A stretch of 64,000 nucleotides of DNA from the NCBI RefSeq assembly GCF_026212465.1, contig NC_080048.1, forward strand, positions 26,304,993 through 26,368,992, read 5' to 3'. The stretch's first letter is position 1, and each line of letters opens with the position of its first letter. The DNA comes from Amaranthus tricolor (lineage: Eukaryota; Streptophyta; Magnoliopsida; Caryophyllales; Amaranthaceae). The position numbers and the translations under genes are program-made. Below, piece by piece: positions 1 to 10,526 of the stretch. Under the pieces are notes generated by a model, which ran no database searches, had not been told where the DNA came from, and saw only the letters and a program-made list of their open reading frames with translations.

Positions 1-1922
1 TAAAACCAAATATTTTTTTTAAACTTTATTAGAAGTTCTTATCAAGACTTCTGTATCCTTAACGATTTATTTCTCCAAGGGACAATCCTCAATCCCCAGA
101 CCTGCAAATTAACTTACTGCTAGTCATTGCCCAGAAAGGAAACAACATCATCGCAGGGTCGTTAAGACCAAAAGTACACGTTAGCAAACGTCGCATACCA
201 ATTGATTAAATACAACAAGAGAAAGATTTAATAGCTGTCGATTTCAGAAAATACGCTTCGATCATGCTAACTAAGAATAATCAATTTCATGTAAAGGTTA
301 GTCAGCCATACTGCTGTACTATCCAGCCATACTGCCGGTACAACTCCAATCTCCATAAGTGAGACATTACATTAGGGGACGCTAACCCCTAAGCAAGTCT
401 CTAACATAGACACTCGCCTTACTTCGGTGCCTATGGTTAAGTATGCATACCCCCGCGGTGGCTCATAATGCCCCCATATACCGCGAGTAATTCATTTCCA
501 CCAATTGACGTCATACTATGTCCACTTTAAGGTTAGTGAGGTCATACTACCTCTGCTTATCAAAACAATGTATCAAAATTATTTATTCGGAAAGATAACA
601 ATATTCAAACTATATATCCATACTTTACTTTTGTTTACCATTATTATATGATACATCGGACTAAATGCGAACTTCGCTGCGTGTACATACCTTAAGCAAG
701 ATAACCAACTCTCAAGCGTCCTATTCAATTCCCGGTCACGAATCGACTTCCTGCAAGGTTCAATCGTATTCGGCAAATAAGCACACATACACACTTTCCT
801 CAAATCAACCATAACACACACATACAATTACAACCACACCTAAAATACCACACACATCATGAACATCCATCACATATTATAACATGGTAAACGCACAAAA
901 CAGGACAACATACATAATCTGTCCAGAAACGCAATTTAAAACTGTCAAACTGCAAATCCGACTTCCCCGTTGTGTCCGGAAGGCGTCAAAACCCCCGAGT
1001 ACCAATTTTCATAATTCATAATGTACTCTAAGTATTTTAAACCTATTTTCAAGCCAAAAAGTGTCCCAAAAACAGATTTTTTTAACATTTTTATAACCCT
1101 ACGGGATTCACCAAAATTTCATCAACAAATGAATTCCAAATGGTACATTGCCTAGTAAATATCAATGACCAAATTTATATAATTCTTATGAACCATCTTT
1201 GAGATTAAATTCATTGTTTAACAATAATTTCTTTAACCACACACATTTTTTTTACAGGAACATTCATTTTTATATATAAATTTCAAAATTACCCATCACA
1301 CAAACCAATCATATTCTTCACATATATCTATATCAAAAAACTCTAAAAAGAAACATTCTTCATCAATTTAGATAGAAAAATACATCCCAAAATCATACAT
1401 GAAATTTTAAATTCTTAAATTAAACATGAATTATAAGATAAAACATATAATAATCATAGAATTTTAAATTAAAACTTAAGAATCAACATAGATTAAGAAT
1501 TACACTTACAATTGTAAAGGAAAACACCTAATGATCAAGTGTAATAGAGTTAGGAATGTGGATTAGGAGGAATTTTGAAAGGATATGTTTTTTTTTGTCC
1601 TTGGAAACTTTAGAAATGAAAGGATGTCAAAATGAAAATGATTAAGGAATTAAGAAGGGTTAATTATATGGGATTAATGCCTTGATCCTTCATTACCCTA
1701 AGGGAGTTACAAGCTCCACCAAGAGTCCCTCCTATTTTTTTTTTGAAAATAAAAGATGGGCTAAGGAAAAGTTTGGGCCCAAATAATTTTAATTGCCAAA
1801 AAGGATTGCAAATCTCATGACCAAGCCCAATAATAAATAAAATATATATATAGAAATAATATTACTAGTGAATTATTAAATATATCGGGAAGAAAATATC
1901 GGGAAAATATCGGGGTGTTACA
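1..1922 (-). repeat. 3' LTR of the Tekay element (first ~248 bp beyond window)
   Basis: It matches the right LTR from its position 249 on and ends in the terminal tgttaca at 1916-1922. Position 1 corresponds to 8598 of the right copy. A hairpin-capable GC-rich block near 450-487 (ccgcggt paired with accgcg) is kept in both LTRs. An open frame at 579-827 (minus) recurs at 9176-9424 only because the LTR is duplicated; I see no domain in it. Confidence 0.95.
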
Positions 1923-1935
1923 GACTACCCCCCTT
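1923..1935 (-). other. polypurine tract of the Tekay element
   Basis: Directly inside the 3' LTR the minus strand reads aaggggggtagtc, a purine-rich run in the expected place for plus-strand DNA priming. Two bases or fewer separate it from the LTR. Confidence 0.8.
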
Positions 1936-2102
1936 AAAAAGGTTTTGACCCTAAAATCACACTTATCATAACACATAACCACAAAACAAGTAAAACGAAC
2001 TTAATCACTATACACACATACACAAAGCAACCCAAAACATAAATCGCGCGAAAATCCTATCGCCTTCTACCCCCCTTAACGAAGTTACGTCCCCGTAACT
2101 TA

Positions 2103-2306
2103 CTAACTCGAGAGAAAAAGGTGAGGATACTGCTCTCGCATGGAGTCTTCCGTCTCCCAGGTTGCCTCTTGTGAACGGTGATTGGACCATAATACTTTAA
2201 CCATGGTGATATCCCTCCGACGAGTACTACGGACCTTCTTATCCAATATCCGGACAGGCTGTTCCTCATAAGTTAGGCTCTCATCAAGTTCTAACGGCTC
2301 TGGATC
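2103..2306 (-). pseudogene. chromodomain at the C-terminus of Tekay pol
   Basis: Read in the integrase frame past an in-frame TGA at 2307-2309, the sequence gives about 67 codons ending at TAG (2103-2105). Visible hallmarks are EEQPVRILDKK, the basic STRRRDI stretch, VKVLWSNH and EATWE, a CHROMO fold of the group that follows integrase in plant chromoviruses. The family role is to guide integration to histone-marked or other heterochromatic chromatin. The domain itself has no internal stop; only the TGA upstream cuts it off. The TGA fits a CGA-to-TGA change. The insertion site inside a satellite agrees with such targeting, but one insertion proves nothing. Confidence 0.88.
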
Positions 2307-3548
2307 TCATACATGAGAAGAGGCTGCGACGTAACGCTTCAACTGAGAAATGTGAAAAACGTCGTGCACCTTACCCAGAGCATTAGGCAATGCTAACCGA
2401 TAGGCTAACTTCCCTAATTTCTCCACAATGTCATAAGGACCTATGAAACGTGAGCTTAACTTTCTACGAGCACCAAAGCGAACTACTCCTTTCATTGGAG
2501 ACACACGAAGTAGAACCTTGTCACCCGCTTCAAATTCATCAGGCCGATGTCGGAGATCGGCGTACGATTTTTATCTATCTTGGGCTGCTTTCATTTTCTC
2601 GCGAATTAACTTTACTTGTTCAGTCATTTGAACAAGCATATCAGGTCCTAAGGTGACAGATTCAGTAAAATCATCCCAGCATACAAGACTACGGCACTTA
2701 CGACTATAAAGTGCTTCAAACGGAGTCATTTGAATCGTAGCTTGGTAACTGTTATTAGAAGAGAACTCTACCAGATCCAAATGTTCATCCGATGAACCTT
2801 GCCATTCCATGGCTATCGCTCTCAACATGTCCTCCAGTATTTGATTGACGCGTTCCGTCTGACCATCGGTTATTAGGTAGAAGGACGTACTATGAAGAAG
2901 GGTGGTCCCCTACGCTTGTTGTAGTGATTTCCAGAAATGTGACAAATATTGAGTATCCCGATCAGAAACAATAGTATGAGGTATTCCATGATAGCGAATC
3001 ACGTACTTAATATAAGCACAAGCAAGTTGTTCCATATCCCACTTACAATTCATTGGAATAAACCTTACCGACTTAGTAAGTCTGTCCACGATAACCCAAA
3101 GAGTATCATTACCGGCTCTTGTTCGAGGCAAACCCAGCACAAAGTCCATGGAAATGTCGTCCCACTTCCATTCAAGAGGTTGTAATAATCCGGCAGGTCT
3201 CTTATGCTCACTCTTGACCTTTTGACACGTTAAGCACTTAGCAACAAATTCTGCAATATTCTTTTTCATACCCGACGACCAAAACATGCATTTTAAATCT
3301 TGATACATCTTGTCTACACCAGGATGAACTGAGTATCTGGAATTATGAGCTTCGTTCAATAATTTTTCCTTCAAAGAGTCACACCCATCCGGTACACACC
3401 ACCGTCCTTTAAAACGAAGACTACCATCCTCATGAATTGTAAAACCGTCAGCTCTCCCTTCACTGATCTGCTCCCGAAGTTTAATGAACTTGGGGTCTTC
3501 CAGTTGCTTAGCCATAATCTCTTCGAAAAATGTAGGTTGAATGGACAA
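2307..3548 (-). pseudogene. Tekay integrase (HHCC zinc finger, DDE core, C-terminal domain)
   Basis: One minus frame covers integrase in three open pieces (2910-3548, 2571-2828, 2307-2504). The HHCC finger shows as HPGVDKMYQDL...CLTCQKVKSEH. The core contains WDDISMDFVLGLPRT with the first catalytic Asp and VSDRDTQYLSHFW with the second. The third piece has GPYDIVEKLGKLAYRL and VHDVFHISQLKRYV of the C-terminal domain. Breaks are an in-frame TAG after SLQQA near 2910, a TAA at 2571 (fits CAA to TAA) and a TGA at 2307. Integrase joins the cDNA ends to target DNA; this copy cannot be made full length without readthrough. Confidence 0.93.
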
Positions 3549-4042
3549 TATTCTTGGATTATCTGTAAGCTCATTCTCTCAAACTCCTTACACAATTCCT
3601 CAGAGGTTATTAATGTTGAGACTGAGTACCTCGATTTTCTGCTCAAAGCATCAGCGACCACATTCGCACGGCCTTCATGATAAGCAATCTCCAAGTCATA
3701 ATCACTGATAAGTTCTAACCAACGTCGTTGGCGCAAATTCAACTCGGATTGAGTGAACAAAAATTGCAAACTTTTATGGTCCGTGAAGATCTTGCATTTG
3801 ACACCATAGAGATAATAACGCCAGATTTTTAATGCAAAAACCACAGCCGCTAATTCCAAGTCATGTGTTAGATAATTCACCTCATGAGTCTTCAGCTGAC
3901 GCGAAGCATACGCCACTACTTTCCTATATTGCATTAAAACACAACCTAATCCATGTTTGGAAGCATCACTGTAGACGAAATATTCTAAAGATGGATCAGG
4001 TAAGGTCAACACTGGAGCTGTAGTTAATTTCTCCTTCAACAA
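3549..4042 (-). pseudogene. Tekay RNase H domain
   Basis: The open frame from 4042 carries [20 protein letters not shown] with the conserved first Asp, the DHKSLQFL block and ADALSRKSR at the RNase H/integrase linker. Around 3560-3570 the frame shifts by one base relative to integrase, and the frame to 3371 after that point is out of phase. A second frameshift upstream (4042-4194) separates it from RT. The family function is removal of the RNA template from the RNA:DNA hybrid. Confidence 0.92.
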
Positions 4043-5067
4043 CTGAAATGCCTTCTCACACTCCTCGGTCTATTCGAACTTCTTCTCCTTCTTCATCAAG
4101 GATGTTAGCGGACGAGCGACACGAGAAAAAATCATTCACAAAACGACGATAATACCCTACCAAACCTAAGAAACTTCGAATATCCGTAACATTTCAGGGT
4201 GTAGACCAGTCCCGAACAGCTGCTACTTTTGCTGGATCAACGGAAATTCCTTCCTTAGAAACAATGTGTCCTAGAAAAGCCACTTGCTCTAACCAAAATT
4301 CACACTTCGAAAACTTAGCAAACAACTGATTCTCTCGCAGAATCTGCAAGACTATCCTTAAATGTTCTCGATGTTCTTCTGGGCTCTTAGAATACACCAA
4401 GATATCATCAATGAACACCACCACACATTTATCGAGATATGCGTTGAAAACCCGATTCATCAATCCCATAAACGTCGCCGATGCGTTGGTCAACCCAAAA
4501 GGCATCACGGTGAATTCAAAGTGTCCATATCTGGTTCTAAAAGCTGATTTACTAATATCCTCCTCCTTAATACGTAACTGATGATACCCTGACCGCAGAT
4601 CAATCTTGGAAAAGACTCCTGCCCCTTGTAATTGATCAAAAAGATCATCGATCCGTGGTAATGGGTACTTATTCTTAACAGTGACCTTATTAAGTTCTCT
4701 GTAATCAATGTAGGAGACGCATCGTTCCGTCCTTTTTCCTTTCAAACAACACCGGAGCTCCCTAGGGCGACACACTGGGTCTTATATAACCCTTCTCCAA
4801 CAACTCCTCCAATTGGACTTTCAATTCTTCCATCTCCCTTTGGGCCATTCGGTAAGGAGCTTTTGAAATTGGCCCTGTCCCAGGGATTAAGTCAATCGAG
4901 AAGTCCACGTCCCTTCTTGGCGGCATACCAGGAAGTTCTTCTGGAAAAACATCCTTAAAATCACAGACCATCGGAATGTTCTCAAGTCGCACCTCCCGCT
5001 CCTTCACCTTACTTATATTACACAGAAACCACGGTTGCCCTTGCTTGATTAACTTCCTGACCTTCAA
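4043..5067 (-). pseudogene. Tekay reverse transcriptase
   Basis: Two overlapping open pieces in different frames (5067-4762 and 4775-4194) carry the RT fingers and palm. The first has DVFPEELPGMPPRRDV and ends in [10 protein letters not shown]. The second has [35 protein letters not shown], the catalytic [11 protein letters not shown] box and [15 protein letters not shown]. Breaks are a frameshift near 4770, an in-frame TGA after DWSTP (about 4191) and a further frameshift near 4130 in the connection domain, where SFLGLVGYYRRFV is recognisable. RT copies the element RNA into cDNA. Confidence 0.94.
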
Positions 5068-5212
5068 TGACGATACGATTTTTACCTTGGGTCCTTGGGA
5101 AGCTTTCTATATTTAACTTTCTCTCCTCGAGGTCCGCTTAGCGTTACAGATTGCCCCTCACAATCTATTACTGCCTTATATCTACACAACCAATCCATCC
5201 CAAGGATTACAT

Positions 5213-5473
5213 CTAGACCTTCCATTTCCAAAGAAACAAATCACTCAAGAATTTTGTCTTTCCTATATTGACCGACACCCCACGAAATAATATACTACAA
5301 TGAAAGGTCTCTCCGGAAGGGATAGCGACTGAGAAAGATGTTTTCTCGGGATTTTCCAATCCTAAGTCTTTAATTCTAGACTTAGAAATAAACGAGTACG
5401 ATGCACCAGAATCAAAAAGAACTTTAACAGACTTTGAATTGATGCAAAAAGTACATGTGACCACATCGGACAC
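5213..5473 (-). pseudogene. Tekay aspartic protease fragment
   Basis: The open frame contains VLFDSGASYSFISKS, the D-S-G-A-S active-site signature of retropepsin-like proteases, followed by hydrophobic beta-strand-like segments. It matches neither the gag nor the RT frame, so frameshifts lie on both sides (5473-5617 and 5067-5213). The protease matures the Gag-Pol polyprotein in intact elements. Confidence 0.85.
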
Positions 5474-5616
5474 TTGTGCTGCTTCCCTAGCGTTAACTAC
5501 TGATAGTCTGCCATTATTTTGAAAGACTGGGGTAGCGCCTTCTTGACTACCTCTTGTCCAGGAAGGTTCTCATTCCTAGCATTCCCTTGAGGTTGCTGAA
5601 TTTCGGAATGATTTCT

Positions 5617-6761
5617 TTAAAACCTAAGGTTTGAGACACCCCCAAGGTTTCTACCAAAACAAACACCGTTTTGATTTCCATTTCCCGTGTCATTGCCACT
5701 CCGACCATTACCGAAGCGTTGTTGTGGAAAACCTCTGTGATTCTCCCCTTGAGGTTCTTGTTGTCCTAATCGAGCATAACACTCATACATTCTATGACCC
5801 GATTTACCACAGTATGAACAGTCCACTAATGCTCCCCGACAATCTCTCCCTGGATGATTTTTCTGGCATTTCTTACAGTTATAAATTCTTTCCTTTCCAT
5901 TGCGGTCATAAAGTGGTTTCTGTACCCTGGCCTCAGATATCGAACCTCTCCCACCTTTACTTGACTGTCCTGGCAAGTACACTTTTTCTTGATAACCCCA
6001 TAGGTTTTGTGTTTCTCAAAGTGGTTTTGTGCATGATTACTTCTGCTCTCTGCATTCTGGAACATAGGTTCCCTCCTTTTGTCCCCACTATGGGCCAACT
6101 TTTCCTGCTCCTTCCTAATAACATTTCCTATCTGGGCTGCCCTCTTATATAACTGGTCTAAAGTATCGTACCTATCGATCTCAATGTGTTTTTGAATCTC
6201 GTACGATAAACCCAATTCGAAGCGTTGCATTTTCTTTGTTTCAGTCGGGACGTCCTCGGTGCAAAACTTTTCAGAAATTCCATAAATTTTCTGATAATAC
6301 TCATCCACAGTCAAATTCCCCATTTCAAACTTGGCAAACTCGTTTGACTTATCTGTCCTCACGTGAGGGGGGTAGAATTGATCCCTTAACGCTCCCTTAA
6401 AACGTTCCCAGCTTAATTCACCATCATTCTCCTCTATCAGCCTCGCCTTACTATGTGTCCACCAGTAGTCATCATCTTCGACCAGATAAAATGCAACCTG
6501 GTCGACCATAAATTCCGCGGGACATCGAACTACACTAAAGAGTTTGTCAAACTCTCGAAGCCAATTTTCCAGCGCAGAAGGTTGTCCTTTCCCATCATAA
6601 GTAAAGGGCTTACTCTGGGCTATTCTCTTACTAATCGATGAAGCCCTCTCTTCCAAGGATTTCTGTCTGGGGTTTCTTGTACCAACTAGGGCTTTCACTA
6701 GGTTCCGAAGTACACGGTCAGAGTCACCTCTATTTCCATTCTTTCTCAAGAATGGAGGCAT
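5617..6761 (-). pseudogene. Tekay gag with CCHC zinc knuckles, frameshifted
   Basis: Starts at ATG 6761. The first frame (to 5826) has a Retrotrans_gag domain: ENWLREFDKLFSVVRCP, SWERFKGALRDQFYPP and DEYYQKIYGISEKF. A frameshift near 5985 moves the rest into the frame 5982-5617, where CKKCQKNHPGRDC and CSYCGKSGHRMYEC form two nucleocapsid zinc knuckles followed by a Gly/Asn/Arg-rich tail. Gag packages element RNA into cytoplasmic particles. Chosen start: the first Met of the open frame, placed after the non-coding leader. Confidence 0.92.
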
Positions 6762-7275
6762 GATGGAGGTATACTACATTTTAATAAACAGGGTATATAT
6801 AAATATTCTATTTCCATCATCGAGGTTAAACAAAACTTAGGCTAATATAACTTCTTAGAGATAAGGAAGTCTATCCTAATAGTTGGTAGAATTAAAAAGT
6901 TCGGCCTGTTAATCAGCTCCTAAGCTTCCACCAAATAAAAACAATTATTTTAATTAATTATACTAATGCTCATTATTCACATCATTTCAAAATTCATGAT
7001 ATATCAAACTTCATAAATTCAGCTAATGAGAAAAGGTTATAAATAATTAAACAGAAAATCAAGATGATATTATAATTCAACCCGCATACTCTGCCATAAC
7101 ATATTATTAAATTCCAAAATACTTGGGTACAAAATCCCAAATAATCACCGTTCTTCGTAACCATATTGTCAAAACAAAATAGAAGAAACTTCTCGACAGA
7201 ATATCCATACATCATTATTAGCGTGGAAATAGTCATATAAAATCATAAGCATAAATACTACAATCAAAAGCAAGA
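6762..7275. other. non-coding spacer between pre-gag ORF and gag of the Tekay element
   Basis: About 510 bp of AT-rich sequence with no convincing frame on either strand. It separates the acidic pre-gag ORF from the gag start. No splice-like or structural signal was convincing by eye. Confidence 0.6.
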
Positions 7276-8073
7276 TCATATAGTAAAAGGCGATGCATCC
7301 ATATGGTCCCGATCTTCCTCATATAAGTCAGGGTCAAAATCAGCATCCTCGGAGTCGTCACTGGATGTGCTATCAGAATCAGTGGGTGTCTCTATGGGTA
7401 AGGAATCACTCATATCTAGTTGTTCCTCAGAATCTGAAAGGTCAACAATTTCTGGTTCGGGTAATATTTGTTCCCACATTGTAATATCATTATCACTCTC
7501 GCTCATAATATCTTCCCTATCAGTTGCTTGTACCTCCATATCAGCATTATATCCCCCTTCCGCACTATCCTCATAAAACTCTTCAGCCTCCTCCTCAGAA
7601 TTTCCCTAAGTATTTTCCTCCAGACCTTCTTCGGGGACTTCCTCGGGATCTTCTCCTAGATCCTCCTCAGGATCCTCCTCATCAAACTCTATCTACAGAA
7701 CTGAGTTAGGGTCGACCACTGGAACATCTTCCTCAACAATCTCAGCCCCTGCCCTACTAGCTTCAGCATTCTCACATCTCTCATTGTCTACAACATCCAT
7801 TCCTCTATCCCATCTATCAAACTCTCGCTCCAATTGAGCAATTCTCTCATTCAACTCAGCAATTTCCTCAGCTATTATTCCCTCATAAACTTGTTGAGAC
7901 TTTTTATAGATCATCTCCATCCCGCGCTTATAATCTAGCTCACTCTCTCCTTCTTTCTTGCCCCAAATTTTTAATGTTTCTATCTCTGCCTAGACTGGTA
8001 CATTTACTAAGGCTCTCCATGGTTCTTCTAGGGTACTACTTTCCCCTTCATCAGGTCTATTTCCTTTATCCAT
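7276..8073 (-). pseudogene. acidic, coiled-coil pre-gag ORF of the Tekay element, broken by three in-frame TAG codons
   Basis: From ATG at 8073 one frame runs 266 codons to 7276, interrupted only by TAG at about 7980, 7693-7695 and 7606. The start is 263 bp inside the 5' LTR edge, shortly after the PBS. The predicted product is rich in Glu/Asp: a heptad-like segment (EEIAELNERIAQLEREFDRW), then long EE/ED runs and a Ser/Asp-rich tail. I recognise no domain. All three stops fit CAG-to-TAG, and the frame is otherwise free of frameshifts over ~800 bp, unlike pol, which suggests it was a real gene. Extra ORFs before gag are known in Ogre/Tat elements; whether Tekay elements commonly have one I cannot say. 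A chance ORF in acidic low-complexity sequence remains possible. Confidence 0.6.
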
Positions 8074-8335
8074 GACAGATAAAAAAAATGTTCGTAATCC
8101 ATGACTCACGAATGAAAGAAAGAGCAAAGGAACAATCAATTTCCAAGCTCAAATAATATCATAATTCATCAATAAAATGTCTAACAAGCACACAACAAAA
8201 TTATCCATAACATCATGCTTAAAGACACCAAGCAAAACACATCATATCCCCTTAATGTCTACCCCTTTACTCTCGTCATCATTTTTTTTTGCGTTAGTCT
8301 ATCAATTTAGATAAATAACACTAAATAAAACTCCC

Positions 8336-8347
8336 GCTCTGATACCA
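8336..8347 (-). other. primer-binding site, initiator tRNA-Met
   Basis: The minus strand reads tggtatcagagc two bases from the 5' LTR boundary. This matches the 3' end of plant initiator tRNA-Met and fixes the LTR edge at 8350. Confidence 0.93.
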
Positions 8348-8349
8348 AT

Positions 8350-10526
8350 TGTAACATCTCGGAATAACTCGGATTGTTTGAAAAGAGAAGACGACCTTTT
8401 TAAAGAAAGGTAAATATAGTCCGAGTCAAACCAGGATGTTAGAAGGCAGTTATAAAACAGATTTGAAATCAAGGAAAGCTTGCGAATCGAGTTCTATTAG
8501 TGTTATTATAAACTACTAGATATAAGAAATTCTTAGCAGCGGACAAGAACGAAAAAATTAAATCTACTTATTACAACTTGAGAACGAAATCGCCTCATAA
8601 AACCAAATATTTTTTTTAAACTTTATTAGAAGTTCTTATCAAGACTTCTGTATCCTTAACGATTTATATCTCCAAGGAACAATCCTCACTCCCCAGACCT
8701 GCAACTTAACTTACTGCTAGTCATTGCCCAGAAAGGAAACAACATCATCGCAGGGTCGTTAAGACCAAAAGTACACGTCAGCAAACGTCGCATACCAATT
8801 GATTAAATACAACAAGAGAAAGATTTAATAGCTGTCGATTTCAGAAAATACGCTTCGATCACGCTAACTAAGAATAATCAATTTCATGTAAAGGTTAGTC
8901 AGTCATACTGTTGTACTATCCAGCCATACTGCCGGTACAACTCCAATCTCCATAAGTGAGACATTACATTAGGGGAAGCTAACCCCTAAGCAAGTCTCTA
9001 CCATAGACACTCGCCTTACTTAGGTGCCTATGGTTAAGTATGCATACCCCCGCGGTGGCTCATAATGCCCCCATATACCGCGAGTAATTCATTTCCACCA
9101 ATTGACGTCATACTACGTCCACTTTAAGGTTAGTGAGGTCATACTACCTCCGCTTATCAAAACAATGTATCAAAATTATTTATTCGGAAAGATAACAATA
9201 TTCAAACTATATATCCATACTTTACTTTTGTTTACCATTATTATATGATACATCAGACTAAATGCGAACTTCGCTGCGTGTACATACCTTAAGCAAGATA
9301 ACCAACTCTCAAGCGTCCTATTCAATTCCCGGTCACGAATCGACTTCCTACAAGGTTCAATCGTATTCGGCAAATAAGCACACATACACACTTTCCTCAA
9401 ATCAACCATAACACACACATACAATTACAACCACACCTAGAATACCACACACATCATGAACATCCATCACATACTATAACATGGTAAACGCACAAAACAG
9501 GACAGCATACATAATCTGTCCAGAAACGCAATTTAAAACTGTCAAACTACAAATCCGACTTCACCGTTATGTCCAGAAGGCGTCAAAACCCCCGAGTACC
9601 AATTTTCATAATTCATAATGTACTCTAAGTATTTTTAACCTATTTTCAAGCCAAAAAGTGTCTCTAAAACAGATTTTTTTAACATTTTTATAACCCTACG
9701 GGATTCACTAAAATTTCATCAACAAATGAATTCCAAATGGTACATTGCCTATTAAATATCAATGACCAAATTTATATAATTCTTATGAACCATCTTTGAG
9801 ATTAAATTCATTGTTTAACAATAATTTCTTTAACCACACACATTTTTTTTACATGAACATTCATTTTTATATATAAATTTCAAAATTACCCATCACACAA
9901 ACCAATCATATTCTTCACATATATGCATATCAAAAAACTCTAAAAAGAAACATTCTTCATCAATTTAGATAGAAAAATACATCCCAAAATCATACATGAA
10001 ATTTGAAATTCTTAAATTAAACATGAATTATAAGATAAAACATATAATAATCATAGAATTTTAAATTAAAACTTAAGAATCAACATAGATTAAGAATTAC
10101 GCTTACAATTGTAAAGGAAAACACATAATGATCAAGTGTAATAGAGTTAGGAATGTGGATTAGGAGGAATTTTGAAAGGATATGTTTTTTTTTGTCCTTG
10201 GAAACTTTAGAAATGAAAGGATGTCAAAATGAAAATGATTAAGGAATTAAGAAGGGTTAATTATATGGGATTAATGCCTTGATCCTTCCTTACCCTAAGG
10301 GAGTTACAAGCTCCACCAAGAGTCCCTCCTATTTTCTTTTTTTTTTTTGAAAATAAAAGATGGGCTAAGGAAAAGTTTGGGCCCAAATAATTCTAATTGC
10401 CAAAAAGGATTGCAAATCTCATGACCAAGCCCAATAATAAATAAAATATATATATAGAAATAATATTACTAGTGAATTATTAAATATATCGGGAAGAAAA
10501 TATCGGGAAAATATCGGGGTGTTACA
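8350..10526 (-). repeat. 5' LTR of the Tekay element, complete (2177 bp)
   Basis: Bounded by tgtaacat at 8350 and tgttaca at 10520-10526, giving the usual TG...CA ends. It is flanked by the PBS on one side and satellite DNA on the other. The element promoter should lie here and read leftward. The copy matches 1-1922 with about 2% differences plus a short poly-T length change near 10340. Confidence 0.95.

Larger units (their letters stand above)
1..10526 (-). mobile_element. Ty3/gypsy chromovirus, Tekay/Del type, degenerate, left LTR cut by window edge
   Basis: The two flanking LTRs are near-identical: positions 1-1922 match 8598-10526. The internal region read on the minus strand gives PBS, an extra acidic ORF, gag with zinc knuckles, protease, RT, RNase H, integrase, chromodomain and a polypurine tract. 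That order and the C-terminal chromodomain define chromoviruses; the RT style and ~2.2-kb LTRs fit the Tekay/Del lineage. By eye I count about 37 differences over ~1.92 kb of LTR (about 2%), mostly C/T or A/G, so the insertion is fairly young although the coding region carries several frameshifts and stops. The right end runs straight into satellite (aagta follows the LTR), so it inserted in the array. The left target duplication is outside the window. Confidence 0.95.

Noticed and set aside
579..827. 82-codon minus frame repeated at 9176-9424
   Set aside because: Duplicated only because it lies in both LTRs; no domain, and LTR sequence is regulatory.
7293..7709. Plus-strand frames over the pre-gag ORF
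   Set aside because: Mirror readings of the acidic minus-strand ORF (Glu codons read as Ser/Leu/Pro).
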